From assembly GCA_003053925.1 (NCBI GenBank), contig QBKD01000001.1, forward strand, positions 558,001 to 622,000: a DNA stretch of 64,000 nt, in the 5' to 3' direction. This DNA is from Microbacteriaceae bacterium MWH-Ta3 (lineage in GTDB: Bacteria > Actinomycetota > Actinomycetes > Actinomycetales > Microbacteriaceae). The notes under the pieces were generated by a model. The model saw nothing but the letters and a program-made list of their open reading frames with translations. It had not been told where the DNA came from and searched no databases. This document shows positions 43,760 to 52,838 of the stretch, piece after piece. How positions within the stretch are numbered: position 1 is the stretch's first letter; every line of letters starts with the position of its first letter. The position numbers and the translations under genes were made by a program.

Positions 43760-43770
43760 ACCGGTTAGCT

Positions 43771-45240
43771 CTATCGACGGACAGTCGTGGTGACAGCCGA
43801 CCAGGGACCGTACCCCAGAGCCGTATGCGCGCGGACCTTGTACGACACCGTTGAGTTCGGCAATTGCGTCACCGAGAACGCGCGAACGGTCTTCGTGTAG
43901 TACCGCCAGACGCCGGCCTTACGGATTCCCACCTGGTAATGATCGACGACCAATCCGTGGGGATTAGTTGCAGTCCACGACACCGTAGAGCTTGCACCCG
44001 AGACTCGGCTGCTGGCAACAACCCGGCTGGGAAGATTCGCGGCAATCCACGAGTTCAACTGCTCCACACGTGTGCGGATGAAACTTGCGGTGGCGGTTTG
44101 TTGGTACCGCGCCGAGGCAGGGTCGGTCTCTTTGCGAGGATCCGCTTCCATGGACGGATTAATTGCCGTGGACACAGCCGTGACCATCGCAGGAAGGTTC
44201 AAGGCGCTGACACGCGACTTCAGCTTCAGCAGGTTCGTGGCATACAGAGTTTTACATGCAGGGACCGTGACGCATTTACGGAACATGACACCGTTGTCAC
44301 TGCGCGCATTGAACGACAGTTCCGAACTGAAGGTTTGATCGAGCCCCCAGGGCAACATGGTGAATTGTCCGGTGGGCGTTGAATGCAAGTAGTAGTTGTT
44401 CCACACGTGGTCGACGTATCCGTCCCAGTGCCCGATGTAGAACTCTGTCGCCCACATCGCCGTCATTTGATTCATGTCGGCCCGTGCTCGAATGGCGTTC
44501 CACCAGGCTGTTCCAGACAGAGCATTGGCATCGGCCAGCGCCTGCAAATCGGAACGGTCATCGGCGCCTTCGTCGATTTCAAAATTTGCGACGTGATCAC
44601 TGATGGCGTCCGTCCAATACGATCCTTCGTACAAATGCGTGGTCTGTGCCGCACCATACCAACGGGGCAGTGACACCTTGTCGAGCGTTTCAATGTTTGC
44701 GTACAACCCGTATTCGGCACCGTTCAGACTGACGTTTGCGTAGCCCACGCGCGGAGCGGCAACGCCCATGGAACGGAATACGCGATAGCCAATGGCCTCG
44801 TGAATCATCGAACCGTCTTGAACCATGTTGTTCAGCGTGAGCTTCTTAATGCCCAGGATTGTTTGGCCACTGATCCAGTTGACCTTGATCTTCCAGCCTG
44901 CCTTGGCATCGAGGGTGCGGAACGAACCCCAACAGCCCTTCAGTCGAATGCCCACGGTCATGGGGCCGTAGGTGGCGGTCGCGGTGCGCACGGTCAGGGT
45001 GCCAGGCTGATACTCGCCGCCGTTACACATTTCCTGCGTCAATGCGGCCAACGAGGAATCGGGCATCTCGAGGTCAATATCAACGACCTCGGTGGGATCG
45101 AACAAGGATGCCGCGGCATCCGTTCCTTCAACATATGCCGATGCCGCATAAGCCGGTGTCGGTGTGGGTAGGACTGTTGCGGCCAGGGCCACAATAAGGG
45201 TCGCAGCAAGGGGCCACGCACGTCGAAGGGGGCTGTACAT
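43771..45240 (-). CDS. Secreted CotH-kinase-family protein with fibronectin III-like domain
   Basis: A 489-residue exported protein. A signal peptide is evident (WPLAATLIVALAATVLPTPT, cleavage near AYA-AS). The CotH kinase core includes MIHEAIGYRVFRSMGV, YGLYANIETLDKVSLPRWYG, MWATEFYIGHWDGYVDHVWN and MLPWGLDQTF; CotH proteins are atypical kinases that phosphorylate secreted proteins. A C-terminal FnIII-like domain (about 400-489) ends with SYKVRAHTALGYGPWSAV. TAGTCT (45247-45252) six bases before ATG 45240 suggests a leaderless start. It has no sorting signal, so it is probably released. Spores are not expected in this lineage. Confidence 0.87.
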   Translation of the reverse strand: MYSPLRRAWPLAATLIVALAATVLPTPTPAYAASAYVEGTDAAASLFDPTEVVDIDLEMPDSSLAALTQEMCNGGEYQPGTLTVRTATATYGPMTVGIRLKGCWGSFRTLDAKAGWKIKVNWISGQTILGIKKLTLNNMVQDGSMIHEAIGYRVFRSMGVAAPRVGYANVSLNGAEYGLYANIETLDKVSLPRWYGAAQTTHLYEGSYWTDAISDHVANFEIDEGADDRSDLQALADANALSGTAWWNAIRARADMNQMTAMWATEFYIGHWDGYVDHVWNNYYLHSTPTGQFTMLPWGLDQTFSSELSFNARSDNGVMFRKCVTVPACKTLYATNLLKLKSRVSALNLPAMVTAVSTAINPSMEADPRKETDPASARYQQTATASFIRTRVEQLNSWIAANLPSRVVASSRVSGASSTVSWTATNPHGLVVDHYQVGIRKAGVWRYYTKTVRAFSVTQLPNSTVSYKVRAHTALGYGPWSAVTTTVRR

Positions 45241-45249
45241 ATCCCCAGA

Positions 45250-46086
45250 CTATTCGACGACGAACGTCTTACTGTCTTCCGACGTGACCGATCCGTCCTT
45301 GGCCGAAAGTTCCCGCACGAACAGCACGTAGGTGCCCGCATCCAGCGAACCCAGTTCGATGGTCCACGGCGATCGCACCGGACAAGCCTGACTGGCCATC
45401 GTCGAGCCACTTGCGATCGAGACCTCGCCCTTCATCAGTTCCCAGCTCACGTTGGCCTCGAAGACACAGGCCTCGCCGGATGCCTTGACGGGTAATGGAA
45501 TGGTGGAGCCTTCGACGGGAGTCAGAATGGCGACGGCACTGAGGACATCGTTGGGGTCGCCTCGGCCAATGGGCTCATAGGTATCCACATGGCCGGCAAT
45601 GGAGTCCACTTCCTTGCCATCAATAAGGAATTGCACGCCCGTCACCGACGGAACCAGCTGCGTGAGAGTCCACACGATCTGGCCGATGGCGCGGGATTCC
45701 GCCTCGGCGCCCACGCTCATGCGACCCTTCGTGAGGTCGACGCTGGCGATGGTGCCCTCGATGGTCAGCGAATTCAGCGACCAGCCGTCGCCCCACAGGT
45801 TGACATAATCGGGGTCAAGCGGTTGTGCGGAACCGTCGACGATAGCGGCAATGACCGCAGCCGGAACATCAGCGGAGTCGGGGAACGGCTGCGTTTCCGC
45901 CATCAGTCGGAACGAGGTGGGCTGACTGGACACCCAGTAGAACGACACGTCGACGGTTGCGGGGGTTGTGTGAGTGCTGGTCGGCGTGGGTGTGGGAGTT
46001 GGTGTTGGCGCGGGCGTGCACGCACTCAGCAACACCAGCGACGACACTGTCACAGCCAGAAGACGACCGATTCGATTCGCTCTCAT
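45250..46086 (-). CDS. Lipoprotein with GerMN and Gmad2 domains
   Basis: A 278-residue lipoprotein: signal peptide with lipobox LLSAC (Cys23), then a Pro-Thr linker (about 24-44). A GerMN-like domain follows (about 48-165; IASVDLTKGRMSVGAEAE) and then a Gmad2 immunoglobulin-like domain (about 180-278; IPLPVKASGEACVFEANVSW and YVLFVRELSAKDGS). Both domains are named from Bacillus germination proteins but also occur on the surface of non-sporulating Actinomycetota, with unknown function. CATACT (46093-46098) six bases before ATG 46086 suggests its own promoter. The CotH gene follows nine bases downstream. Confidence 0.85.
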   Translation of the reverse strand: MRANRIGRLLAVTVSSLVLLSACTPAPTPTPTPTPTSTHTTPATVDVSFYWVSSQPTSFRLMAETQPFPDSADVPAAVIAAIVDGSAQPLDPDYVNLWGDGWSLNSLTIEGTIASVDLTKGRMSVGAEAESRAIGQIVWTLTQLVPSVTGVQFLIDGKEVDSIAGHVDTYEPIGRGDPNDVLSAVAILTPVEGSTIPLPVKASGEACVFEANVSWELMKGEVSIASGSTMASQACPVRSPWTIELGSLDAGTYVLFVRELSAKDGSVTSEDSKTFVVE

Positions 46087-46118
46087 ACTTCGAGTATGGC
46101 ACGGTCGTTGGCCGCTCG

Positions 46119-46583
46119 CTAAGGACCAGTGTGGTCTTTCAGCCGGTGCGTGATGACCCTATCGACGATCACGATGAAGCCTGTGACAGCCAACAGCGCA
46201 AGAGCGTCACTAATCGCAAGGCGCTGCGGCGCTGCCACCACGGCGAGGTGCAACGCGACGGAGACGCCGCCCACGATCCACAATGCCCACAAGACGACCC
46301 GGACCCGTCGGCCCGTTCCCCACAGTGAGAACACCACGATAAGCACACTGACGACCAACACAACTGGTGCTCGTTCTGCCATACGCGTAAAAGACGTGAT
46401 CATGAACCCGGCAACATTCACCGGATTCATCATTTCTGCCGGCATATAACCAACGGCAAGTGCCGCAGCAAAACCTAGAATCCATAAGGCGAGGACCGCT
46501 GCGGCGCCACCGCCGAGTATTGCCTGCCAACCGGGGAATGCGCGTGTGGCTCGCGCAACCGCAAGTTTGTGGTTGAGCGACAT
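46119..46583 (-). CDS. Small membrane protein A of a tandem pair
   Basis: A 154-residue protein with about four hydrophobic helices (about 22-45, 65-85, 93-112 and 118-140); SLWGTGRRVRVVLWALWIVG lies between helices two and three. ATG 46583 with AAGGAAC upstream is chosen over an earlier start. The next upstream gene encodes a protein of the same size and layout (compare its SLWVRGRWAIALKALGWIAV), so the two look like diverged tandem copies. No family recognised; base composition is lower in GC than the flanks. Confidence 0.6.
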   Translation of the reverse strand: MSLNHKLAVARATRAFPGWQAILGGGAAAVLALWILGFAAALAVGYMPAEMMNPVNVAGFMITSFTRMAERAPVVLVVSVLIVVFSLWGTGRRVRVVLWALWIVGGVSVALHLAVVAAPQRLAISDALALLAVTGFIVIVDRVITHRLKDHTGP

Positions 46584-46613
46584 GGGTTCCTTCAGTTGGC
46601 GAATAAGAGACAC

Positions 46614-47081
46614 CTAGATCGCGGCCGCCTGTGATTTCACACTTCGGGTTTCCCATTTGGCGATATTGCGGACAATCAACCAGTTGGCGCCGATAATCGA
46701 CCAGGCGATGGTCACGATTGCGATGTAGTCGAAAGGCGTCAATCTGTTACCTTCGGTCGCCTCGCCGCGGCTAAATGCTATGACTATGAGCACTGCTATC
46801 CAGCCCAGTGCTTTAAGTGCAATTGCCCAGCGCCCTCGTACCCACAGTGATAATGCAATTAGTAGAGTGACGAGTACGAGAAGGATGGGTAGCACATCCC
46901 ACGTTTTCCTAAGGCCGTTCACTGTGAGCTCCAACGCCCACCATGGAGTAAAGAACTGCAGAGGCACATACCAAACCGCAAGTGCAATCGCTAAGGCGGT
47001 GAGCCACAGAATTACGACTCCGCCTACTGCCCCGATTGGGATTGCAACAAATGGTGCGACGATTCGAAGTTTATTCGTCAT
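46614..47081 (-). CDS. Small membrane protein B of a tandem pair
   Basis: A 155-residue, four-helix membrane protein (about 10-38, 58-80, 86-104 and 118-142), paralogous in layout to the next gene downstream (46119-46583). No recognisable catalytic motif. The AT-rich composition around 46780-47100 stands out from the window average and may mark recent acquisition. The start ATG 47081 is preceded by GTGAAGAA. Confidence 0.6.
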   Translation of the reverse strand: MTNKLRIVAPFVAIPIGAVGGVVILWLTALAIALAVWYVPLQFFTPWWALELTVNGLRKTWDVLPILLVLVTLLIALSLWVRGRWAIALKALGWIAVLIVIAFSRGEATEGNRLTPFDYIAIVTIAWSIIGANWLIVRNIAKWETRSVKSQAAAI

Positions 47082-47142
47082 TTCTTCACGCTATTGCACT
47101 TCGTTACGAAATACAACTCATGTTGTGAATGAAATTATGCTG

Positions 47143-48375
47143 TCACCTCAGCGCGAAAATTTCCCATTCGCCCGCCGATCCCGACGGAGTCGTTGGCCCC
47201 GTAGACGTGTCGAGAGCGAGAGCGCCGACGCGGCCGTCCGTCTCGATTTCCAGGATGCCGGAATCGGCAATCACCCGCACCGCACCGCCCGCAAACGGCA
47301 TCGCGAAGCTGGCACCGTTACCCGCCACCGTGATCTGCGCGCCGTCACGGGTAACGGTGGCAATTGTGCGACCCGCGGAGTGAACCTCGAACACGGCGTC
47401 GGCGTCGGGCTGCCAGTCGGCGTCCCACGCTACGGATTCGCCCGTCCACGGTGCACGACGGGCGTACAGGTCACGGTGCGGAACAGCCACCACACGGCCG
47501 CCCTCTACCCCCAGCTCATAGGGCACACTGTGGGCGCCCGTCCAGCCGTCTTCGATGCTGCGCACATCGCGCAACCACCACATCATGCAGGTGCGGCCGG
47601 CCGCATCGGTGAAGATGGTCGGCGCGTACATGCTGGTTCCGAACGACAACGACGACCACTGCAGATCGGACAGCACCGCGCCGTCCCGCACCCCCGTGCC
47701 CGTCACCGTGTTGTAGAGCGAATTGTCCTGCCACACCGACACCACAAGCGACGACTTTCCCGCTGCGTCGAACACCTGCGGACACTCCCACATCGACCCG
47801 GTCCATGCGCCCTCGGTCTCGCTCGTGTTGCGCTCGGCCATCACGCCGTCGTATGTCCACGACAGCAGATCGGACGACGAATACGCCAGCGCGGCGCCGG
47901 TTCCGCCCTCGAATCCCGCACCCACCGTCATGCGCCACACCTCGCCATCACGAAACACCACCGGGTCGCGGAACGAATGCAGCCCCTCGATATCGGGGAA
48001 AGGAATAACAACCTCGCCCTTAACCCAGGTATCCCAGCTGTCATCGGTGGGTGTTGCCACGCGAATTTCACCGTGCCCCAGGTGCGGTTCGTGGGTGGCG
48101 GTATAAAAAATTCGAGGCCCAGAATCTGCCGTCACGAGGCAGCCCGTCCAGATACCGGTGTCGCCCTCGCCCGGCGCCAGTGCGATGGGTCGCATTGTCC
48201 AATCGAACAGCGTGTCACTGACCGCGTGACCCCAGTGGCAGCCCGGCGCCCATTCGGCACTTCCCGGAACGTACTGGAAGAAGTGGTGATACTGGCCGTT
48301 GTGGAAGGTCAACCCATGGGGATCGTTGATCCAGCCGGTGCGTGCAGTGAAGTGGACGAGTGGCCGCGTGTTCAT
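47143..48375 (-). CDS. Glycoside hydrolase family 32 (beta-fructosidase)
   Basis: A 410-residue cytosolic enzyme (no signal peptide) that hydrolyses fructosyl bonds in sucrose, sucrose-6-phosphate or short fructans. The five-blade domain carries the nucleophile motif GWINDPHGLTFHNGQYHHFF (Asp near residue 17), the transition-state Asp in HSFRDPVVFRDG and the acid/base Glu in MWECPQVFDAAG. The C-terminal beta-sandwich (about 310-410) is complete. TAACCT (48382-48387) six bases before ATG 48375 marks a leaderless start. No phosphotransferase or sucrose transporter gene is adjacent, so the exact substrate is open. Confidence 0.92.
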   Translation of the reverse strand: MNTRPLVHFTARTGWINDPHGLTFHNGQYHHFFQYVPGSAEWAPGCHWGHAVSDTLFDWTMRPIALAPGEGDTGIWTGCLVTADSGPRIFYTATHEPHLGHGEIRVATPTDDSWDTWVKGEVVIPFPDIEGLHSFRDPVVFRDGEVWRMTVGAGFEGGTGAALAYSSSDLLSWTYDGVMAERNTSETEGAWTGSMWECPQVFDAAGKSSLVVSVWQDNSLYNTVTGTGVRDGAVLSDLQWSSLSFGTSMYAPTIFTDAAGRTCMMWWLRDVRSIEDGWTGAHSVPYELGVEGGRVVAVPHRDLYARRAPWTGESVAWDADWQPDADAVFEVHSAGRTIATVTRDGAQITVAGNGASFAMPFAGGAVRVIADSGILEIETDGRVGALALDTSTGPTTPSGSAGEWEIFALR

Positions 48376-48425
48376 CCTTACAGGTTAGCGATATGCCGTT
48401 AACTTTTGCCCACCACAATGGAGTC

Positions 48426-49145
48426 ATGACCACGACACTTATTACGGGCGCCACTGCGGGGATTGGTGCCGCGTTTGCTCGGCACCTGGCGGGACTGGGC
48501 CACGACCTGGTGTTGGTGGCACGGGACAAAGACCGACTTCTGGAATCGGCGCGCTCTCTGGCAGACACATATGGTGTCACCACCGAGATCCTGGTGGCCG
48601 ACCTGTCGAACGCCCGCCAACTTGCGCGAGTCGAAAAGCGTCTGGCCGATCCCGTGCGCCCCATCGATGCGCTAATCAACAACGCGGGCTACGGCATTCG
48701 GGGAACCTTTGCCACCAACAGCCTCGAGGCAGAGGAAACCATGTTCGAGGTCCTGGTGCACGCGCCACTTCGGCTGTGTCACGTTGCCGCGCGCCACATG
48801 GCGGAACGCGGTGGCGGATCCATCCTGAACGTCAGCAGTGTTGCCGGCTGGTGGCCGCGCAGCACCTACAGCGCGGCAAAGTCGTACATGACCGTATTCA
48901 GCCAGTCGCTGAATCGTGAACTGCGCGGCAGCGGCGTGCGAGTCACCGCCCTGTGCCCCGGATTCACCCGCACCGAATTTCATGCGCGCGGCGACTTTGA
49001 TATGTCGAGCCTTCCCCGCTGGGCTTGGTTGAACGCCGATGCGGTCGCCGCAGCCGGGTGGCGCGATCTGAATCGCGGAAAATCGGTCAGCGTGCCCGGT
49101 GTTCTGTACAAGGTACTGAGGTTCGTCCTGCGTTTCGCGCGCTAG
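48426..49145 (+). CDS. SDR-family oxidoreductase
   Basis: A 239-residue short-chain dehydrogenase: TLITGATAGIGAAFARHLAG (TGxxxGIG), an Arg-containing second-strand end (VARDKDRL) that favours NADPH, NNAGYGIRG, catalytic Ser in NVSSVAGWWPRS and YSAAKSYM (YxxxK). ALCPGFTRTEFH is typical of the DltE/classical group. The substrate is unknown. CACAAT (48414-48419) six bases before ATG 48426 supports that start over an upstream one. It diverges from the GH32 gene. Confidence 0.9.
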   Translation: MTTTLITGATAGIGAAFARHLAGLGHDLVLVARDKDRLLESARSLADTYGVTTEILVADLSNARQLARVEKRLADPVRPIDALINNAGYGIRGTFATNSLEAEETMFEVLVHAPLRLCHVAARHMAERGGGSILNVSSVAGWWPRSTYSAAKSYMTVFSQSLNRELRGSGVRVTALCPGFTRTEFHARGDFDMSSLPRWAWLNADAVAAAGWRDLNRGKSVSVPGVLYKVLRFVLRFAR

Positions 49146-49157
49146 CCGGCGAACTCG

Positions 49158-50564
49158 CTACAGCGCCACGCGCTGACCGTCGTGCGGCACCATGCTGGGC
49201 CATCCCAGTTCGGAATGAATCATCTGACTAAAAACATCGGCGGCGCCCGCTTCACCGTGAACGACAAAGACGCGCTTCGGCGCCTCTGATGCGGTGCGCA
49301 TCCAGTCGATAAGCCCGGGCCCATCGGCGTGAACCGAGAATGACTGTACCTGCTCGATTCGCGCACGCACCGGCACCTCTTCACCGTGCATGCGCACGAA
49401 TTCGGCGCCGTCCACCAGGGTGCGGCCTCGAGTTCCCACCGCCTGGTACCCCACCAACATGATGGTGTGCTTGGGGTTGGTCAGCATCTGGCGCAGGTGG
49501 TGCACTACACGTCCACCCGTTGCCATTCCCGATGCCGAAATGATGATCGAGGCATTGGTGGGATTGTTGATCGTCTTCGATTCATCGACTGTGCGCAGTT
49601 CGGTCAGCGTTCCCGGGTCGAACGGATCCCGTCCATCCCATTCGTCGGCGACCTCGGCGCGAATTTCGGGCGAGTGGTGGTCGATTGCGTCGCGATAGAA
49701 ATCGAGGGCCGTCAGCGCCATCGGCGAATCAGCGAAGATTGGCACCCGACGGATAGCCCCCGTTTCCACCAGTTCGCGCAGCTTCACCAGAATCACCTCG
49801 GTGCGGTCAACCGCGAAGGCGGGAATCAAGACAGAGCCTCCGCCATCGACTGTTTCGTTGATGATGTCTTGGAATTCCGAGGTAATCGCGTCGTGCTGGC
49901 GATCGCCGTAGGTGGACTCGGTGATAACCGCATCGAAATGTCCCGCGGGAATGGCCTCGGGGCTGACCAGCAGCGGGTGGTTATCGCGGCCCATGTCGCC
50001 GGTGAACAGCAGGCGCTTTCCGAAGAATTCCACCTCGACAAAGGCGGCGCCCAAAATGTGCCCCGACGGACGTAACGTCACAAACGTTTCGGTCGCAATC
50101 TGCACGCGTTCGTGGAAGGGATGCGTGGTGAACAGTTGCACAGCATGACGGGCATCGTCCTCGTCGTACAGCGCGACGGGCGGGTTGTGCTTGGAAAACT
50201 TCTTCTTCGCCGCATACGCCGCGTCTTCCATTTGAATGCGGGCGGAATCGCGCAGCACAACGTCGGCAAGCTTCGCCGTGTACTCGGTCATGTGCACGCG
50301 GCCGCGGAACCCATCCTTGACCAATCGAGGCGTGTACCCACAGTGATCGAGGTGGGCGTGAGTCAACACCACGGCATCGATTTCGGCGGGGTCGACCGGC
50401 AGGGGGCTCCAATTCTTCAGCCGCAATTCCTTCAACCCCTGGAACAGACCACAATCCACCATGACCTTGGTGTCCTCGTGCTCCAGCAAAAATCGGGAAC
50501 CGGTGACCGTTCCGGCTGCACCGAGGAATCGAATAGACGGGCCGTGCTGTGCATCGTTGCTCAT
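49158..50564 (-). CDS. Metallo-beta-lactamase/beta-CASP RNA-processing nuclease
   Basis: A 468-residue protein of the CPSF73-like MBL family. The zinc motif is VVLTHAHLDHCGYTPRLV, with FTGDMGRDNHPLL and a beta-CASP insert (about 230-360; IFADSPMALTALDFY, then IIISASGMATGGRVVHHLRQ). The RMMBL tail has QVQSFSVHADGPGLIDWM. Relatives are RNA endo- or exonucleases. A leaderless start is supported by TAGACT (50571-50576) six bases before ATG 50564. It is convergent with the SDR gene. Confidence 0.92.
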   Translation of the reverse strand: MSNDAQHGPSIRFLGAAGTVTGSRFLLEHEDTKVMVDCGLFQGLKELRLKNWSPLPVDPAEIDAVVLTHAHLDHCGYTPRLVKDGFRGRVHMTEYTAKLADVVLRDSARIQMEDAAYAAKKKFSKHNPPVALYDEDDARHAVQLFTTHPFHERVQIATETFVTLRPSGHILGAAFVEVEFFGKRLLFTGDMGRDNHPLLVSPEAIPAGHFDAVITESTYGDRQHDAITSEFQDIINETVDGGGSVLIPAFAVDRTEVILVKLRELVETGAIRRVPIFADSPMALTALDFYRDAIDHHSPEIRAEVADEWDGRDPFDPGTLTELRTVDESKTINNPTNASIIISASGMATGGRVVHHLRQMLTNPKHTIMLVGYQAVGTRGRTLVDGAEFVRMHGEEVPVRARIEQVQSFSVHADGPGLIDWMRTASEAPKRVFVVHGEAGAADVFSQMIHSELGWPSMVPHDGQRVAL

Positions 50565-50628
50565 ATGCAGAGTCTAATTCCCCTCATCTGACGAGCCCGT
50601 TTAGAATTGAGGTGGCTTAGGAGGCACA

Positions 50629-51390
50629 GTGGCAGGCATGTCAGAAGGTGTGACGATTTCGGCCGCGCCCCTGCCCACCGACACTTTCGCCGAATGGCGC
50701 ACATACGCACTGAGCGACAATGTAGCCGTGCGCGAGCGACTCGTGATTATCGCCGCCATTGAAATTGCAGAACGTGGCGTCGTCGATTTCAACGCTAAAG
50801 CGGTCTGTGAAATCGGCGGGGTCCAGTTCTCAATCATCAACTACTACTTCGGCGGTCGCGATGGCCTGCTGGCCGAGGCCGCCCACTGGGCGCACGAACA
50901 GTGGGTGCGTAATGTCGCACTGAGCCTCAGCCCCACCCCAATTGATGCGGCGAAACAGTTGCGCCAATTGTGCGCGGCGGAATTGGAGTGGAATCGCCGC
51001 TGGTTAAGTCTCTCGACTTTTGGCGCGTACCCCGATGCCTCGCCGTCCGTGCGCGAACGCTTTTCCGATGGGTATGCCACCCGTTCCCAGCGAATTATTG
51101 AATTCCACCTGGCCGTGCTCACGCAGGTGATTGCCGATGGTCGGGCCAAGCGCAGGACGCTCATCGAATTCGATGTGGACACCGTGCCGCGAACGCGCAT
51201 CGTTTTGCAGGTCTCAGCACTTTTGGCAGCCATCAGTTTCGAGTGGTCCATCCACGGTCTCGCCGTCTGGACTGCAGGGCAACACATCCCCTCGCAGAAT
51301 ATGGAAGACCCTTCGCTCACGTCGGTGACCGCCGATCTCGCGATCAAGAACCACATCTCCGCCATCATCGCCACGGCCCTCAAGGAATAA
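50629..51390 (+). CDS. TetR-family regulator (paralogue 1)
   Basis: A 253-residue TetR-type regulator: the N-terminal HTH spans about 30-80 with AVCEIGGVQFSIINYYFGGR and DGLLAEAAHWAHEQWVRNV. The C-terminal helical ligand domain is not recognised. GTG 50629 follows GGAGG at five bases and is preferred to ATG 50638. The protein is clearly related to the regulator at 56078-56830 (DFNAxxVC, NYxFGxRDGxxAEA, W-x-x-NV, and NVPRT/TVPRT later on). Both lie near LAxTG surface-protein genes, so they may control these; that link is inference. Confidence 0.85.
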   Translation: MAGMSEGVTISAAPLPTDTFAEWRTYALSDNVAVRERLVIIAAIEIAERGVVDFNAKAVCEIGGVQFSIINYYFGGRDGLLAEAAHWAHEQWVRNVALSLSPTPIDAAKQLRQLCAAELEWNRRWLSLSTFGAYPDASPSVRERFSDGYATRSQRIIEFHLAVLTQVIADGRAKRRTLIEFDVDTVPRTRIVLQVSALLAAISFEWSIHGLAVWTAGQHIPSQNMEDPSLTSVTADLAIKNHISAIIATALKE

Positions 51391-51450
51391 GGTGGTGCGC
51401 GTCTGCGCGCCACTCTGTCCCCGCCGACGCTTTTCACCTAGGCTTTCCAC

Positions 51451-52827
51451 GTGACAGCGTACGTCTCGGCTTTCGACCTCTTCTCGATTGGTATCGGCCC
51501 TTCGAGCTCGCACACCGTTGGCCCCATGAAGGCTGCTCTGGATTTCGCTGAACGATTACGCGACCACAACCTACTCGACCAGGTATCTCGTGTGACGTGC
51601 GATTTGTATGGATCGCTGGGCGCAACGGGAATCGGGCACGGAACTCCCGGCGCCGTCGTAGCGGGTTTGCGCGGTCTCGACCCCGAGACGTGCGACCCCG
51701 CTGATGTGCGAACGGCATGGACGGGCCTCGAGGCATCGCCCGAGGTCGCGCTGTCCGGTACGCACCGCATTGCCTTCCGCATGGACGACATTGTGTTCAA
51801 TCCGCTGGTTCGACTTCCCGCCCACCCCAACGCTATGAAATTGACCGCGCTGGATTCCGGGGGCGCCACGATCGCAACGGATACCTATTATTCGATTGGC
51901 GGAGGCTTCATCCGCCGTGAAGGCGACGCAACCAGCGATGTGGCTATTGCGGATTGGGCGCATCCCTTCGCCACCTCGGCGGCCCTCATGGATATTTGTG
52001 CCGAATCGGGATTGAGCATCGCGGAGGTTGCGTTCGACAACGAACTCGCACGCCACACGGCCGACGAGGTGAACGATCGACTGGACCGCATTTGGAAGGC
52101 CATGAGCGATTGTGTGGACGCGGGTCTTCGCACCGAGGGCGTCTTGCCCGGCGGGCTGAAGGTTAAGCGACGGGCCGCGTTGGTCAGCGAGCACCTCGCG
52201 ACCGAAGATTTCTGGGTCGGCGGCGGTCGGCGAGATACAACAATTGAATGGCTGCAATCCTTCGCGCTAGCGGTGAACGAAGAAAACGCCGGTGGCGGCC
52301 GGGTCGTTACGGCACCCACAAATGGCGCCGCGGGAATAGTCCCCGCCGTCCTCAAGTACTACATGCGCTTTGTCCCCAACGCGAACATAGAGGGCGTGCG
52401 AGCGTATCTCCTCACGGCTACGGCCATTGGCTCGTTATTCAAGACCAATGCCTCAATCTCCGGAGCAGAGGCCGGGTGCCAGGGCGAAGTTGGTCCCGCA
52501 TGCGCAATGGCGGCCGCGGGCCTCTGTGCCGTTCTGGGCGGAACACCACAGCAAGTCGAAAACGCCGCCGAAATCGCGATGGAACACCACTTGGGCCTAA
52601 CCTGCGACCCGGTCGGCGGACTAGTCCAGGTGCCCTGCATTGAACGCAACGCCATAGCCTCGTCTACGGCTGTCACCGTGGCGCGTCTCGCTCTTCACGG
52701 AGACGGGAACCATATTGTGAGCCTCGACACCGTTATTGAAACTATGCGCCAAACTGGCCTGGACATGTCCACAAAATACAAGGAAACCAGCGAGGGCGGC
52801 TTGGCCGTCAACGTGGTCGAATGTTGA
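51451..52827 (+). CDS. sdaA: L-serine ammonia-lyase (iron-sulfur type)
   Basis: Deaminates L-serine to pyruvate using a [4Fe-4S] cluster. In 458 residues the N-terminal beta domain starts SAFDLFSIGIGPSSSHTVGP and the C-terminal alpha domain holds ENAGGGRVVTAPTNGAAGIV. Cluster Cys are in GAEAGCQGEVG, LTCDPVGG and VPCIERN; the single-chain arrangement is the SdaA form. The start GTG 51451 has TAGGCT (51439-51444) exactly six bases upstream (leaderless). The next gene starts 12 bases after the stop. Confidence 0.96.
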   Translation: MTAYVSAFDLFSIGIGPSSSHTVGPMKAALDFAERLRDHNLLDQVSRVTCDLYGSLGATGIGHGTPGAVVAGLRGLDPETCDPADVRTAWTGLEASPEVALSGTHRIAFRMDDIVFNPLVRLPAHPNAMKLTALDSGGATIATDTYYSIGGGFIRREGDATSDVAIADWAHPFATSAALMDICAESGLSIAEVAFDNELARHTADEVNDRLDRIWKAMSDCVDAGLRTEGVLPGGLKVKRRAALVSEHLATEDFWVGGGRRDTTIEWLQSFALAVNEENAGGGRVVTAPTNGAAGIVPAVLKYYMRFVPNANIEGVRAYLLTATAIGSLFKTNASISGAEAGCQGEVGPACAMAAAGLCAVLGGTPQQVENAAEIAMEHHLGLTCDPVGGLVQVPCIERNAIASSTAVTVARLALHGDGNHIVSLDTVIETMRQTGLDMSTKYKETSEGGLAVNVVEC

Positions 52828-52838
52828 TGGGAGAAACT

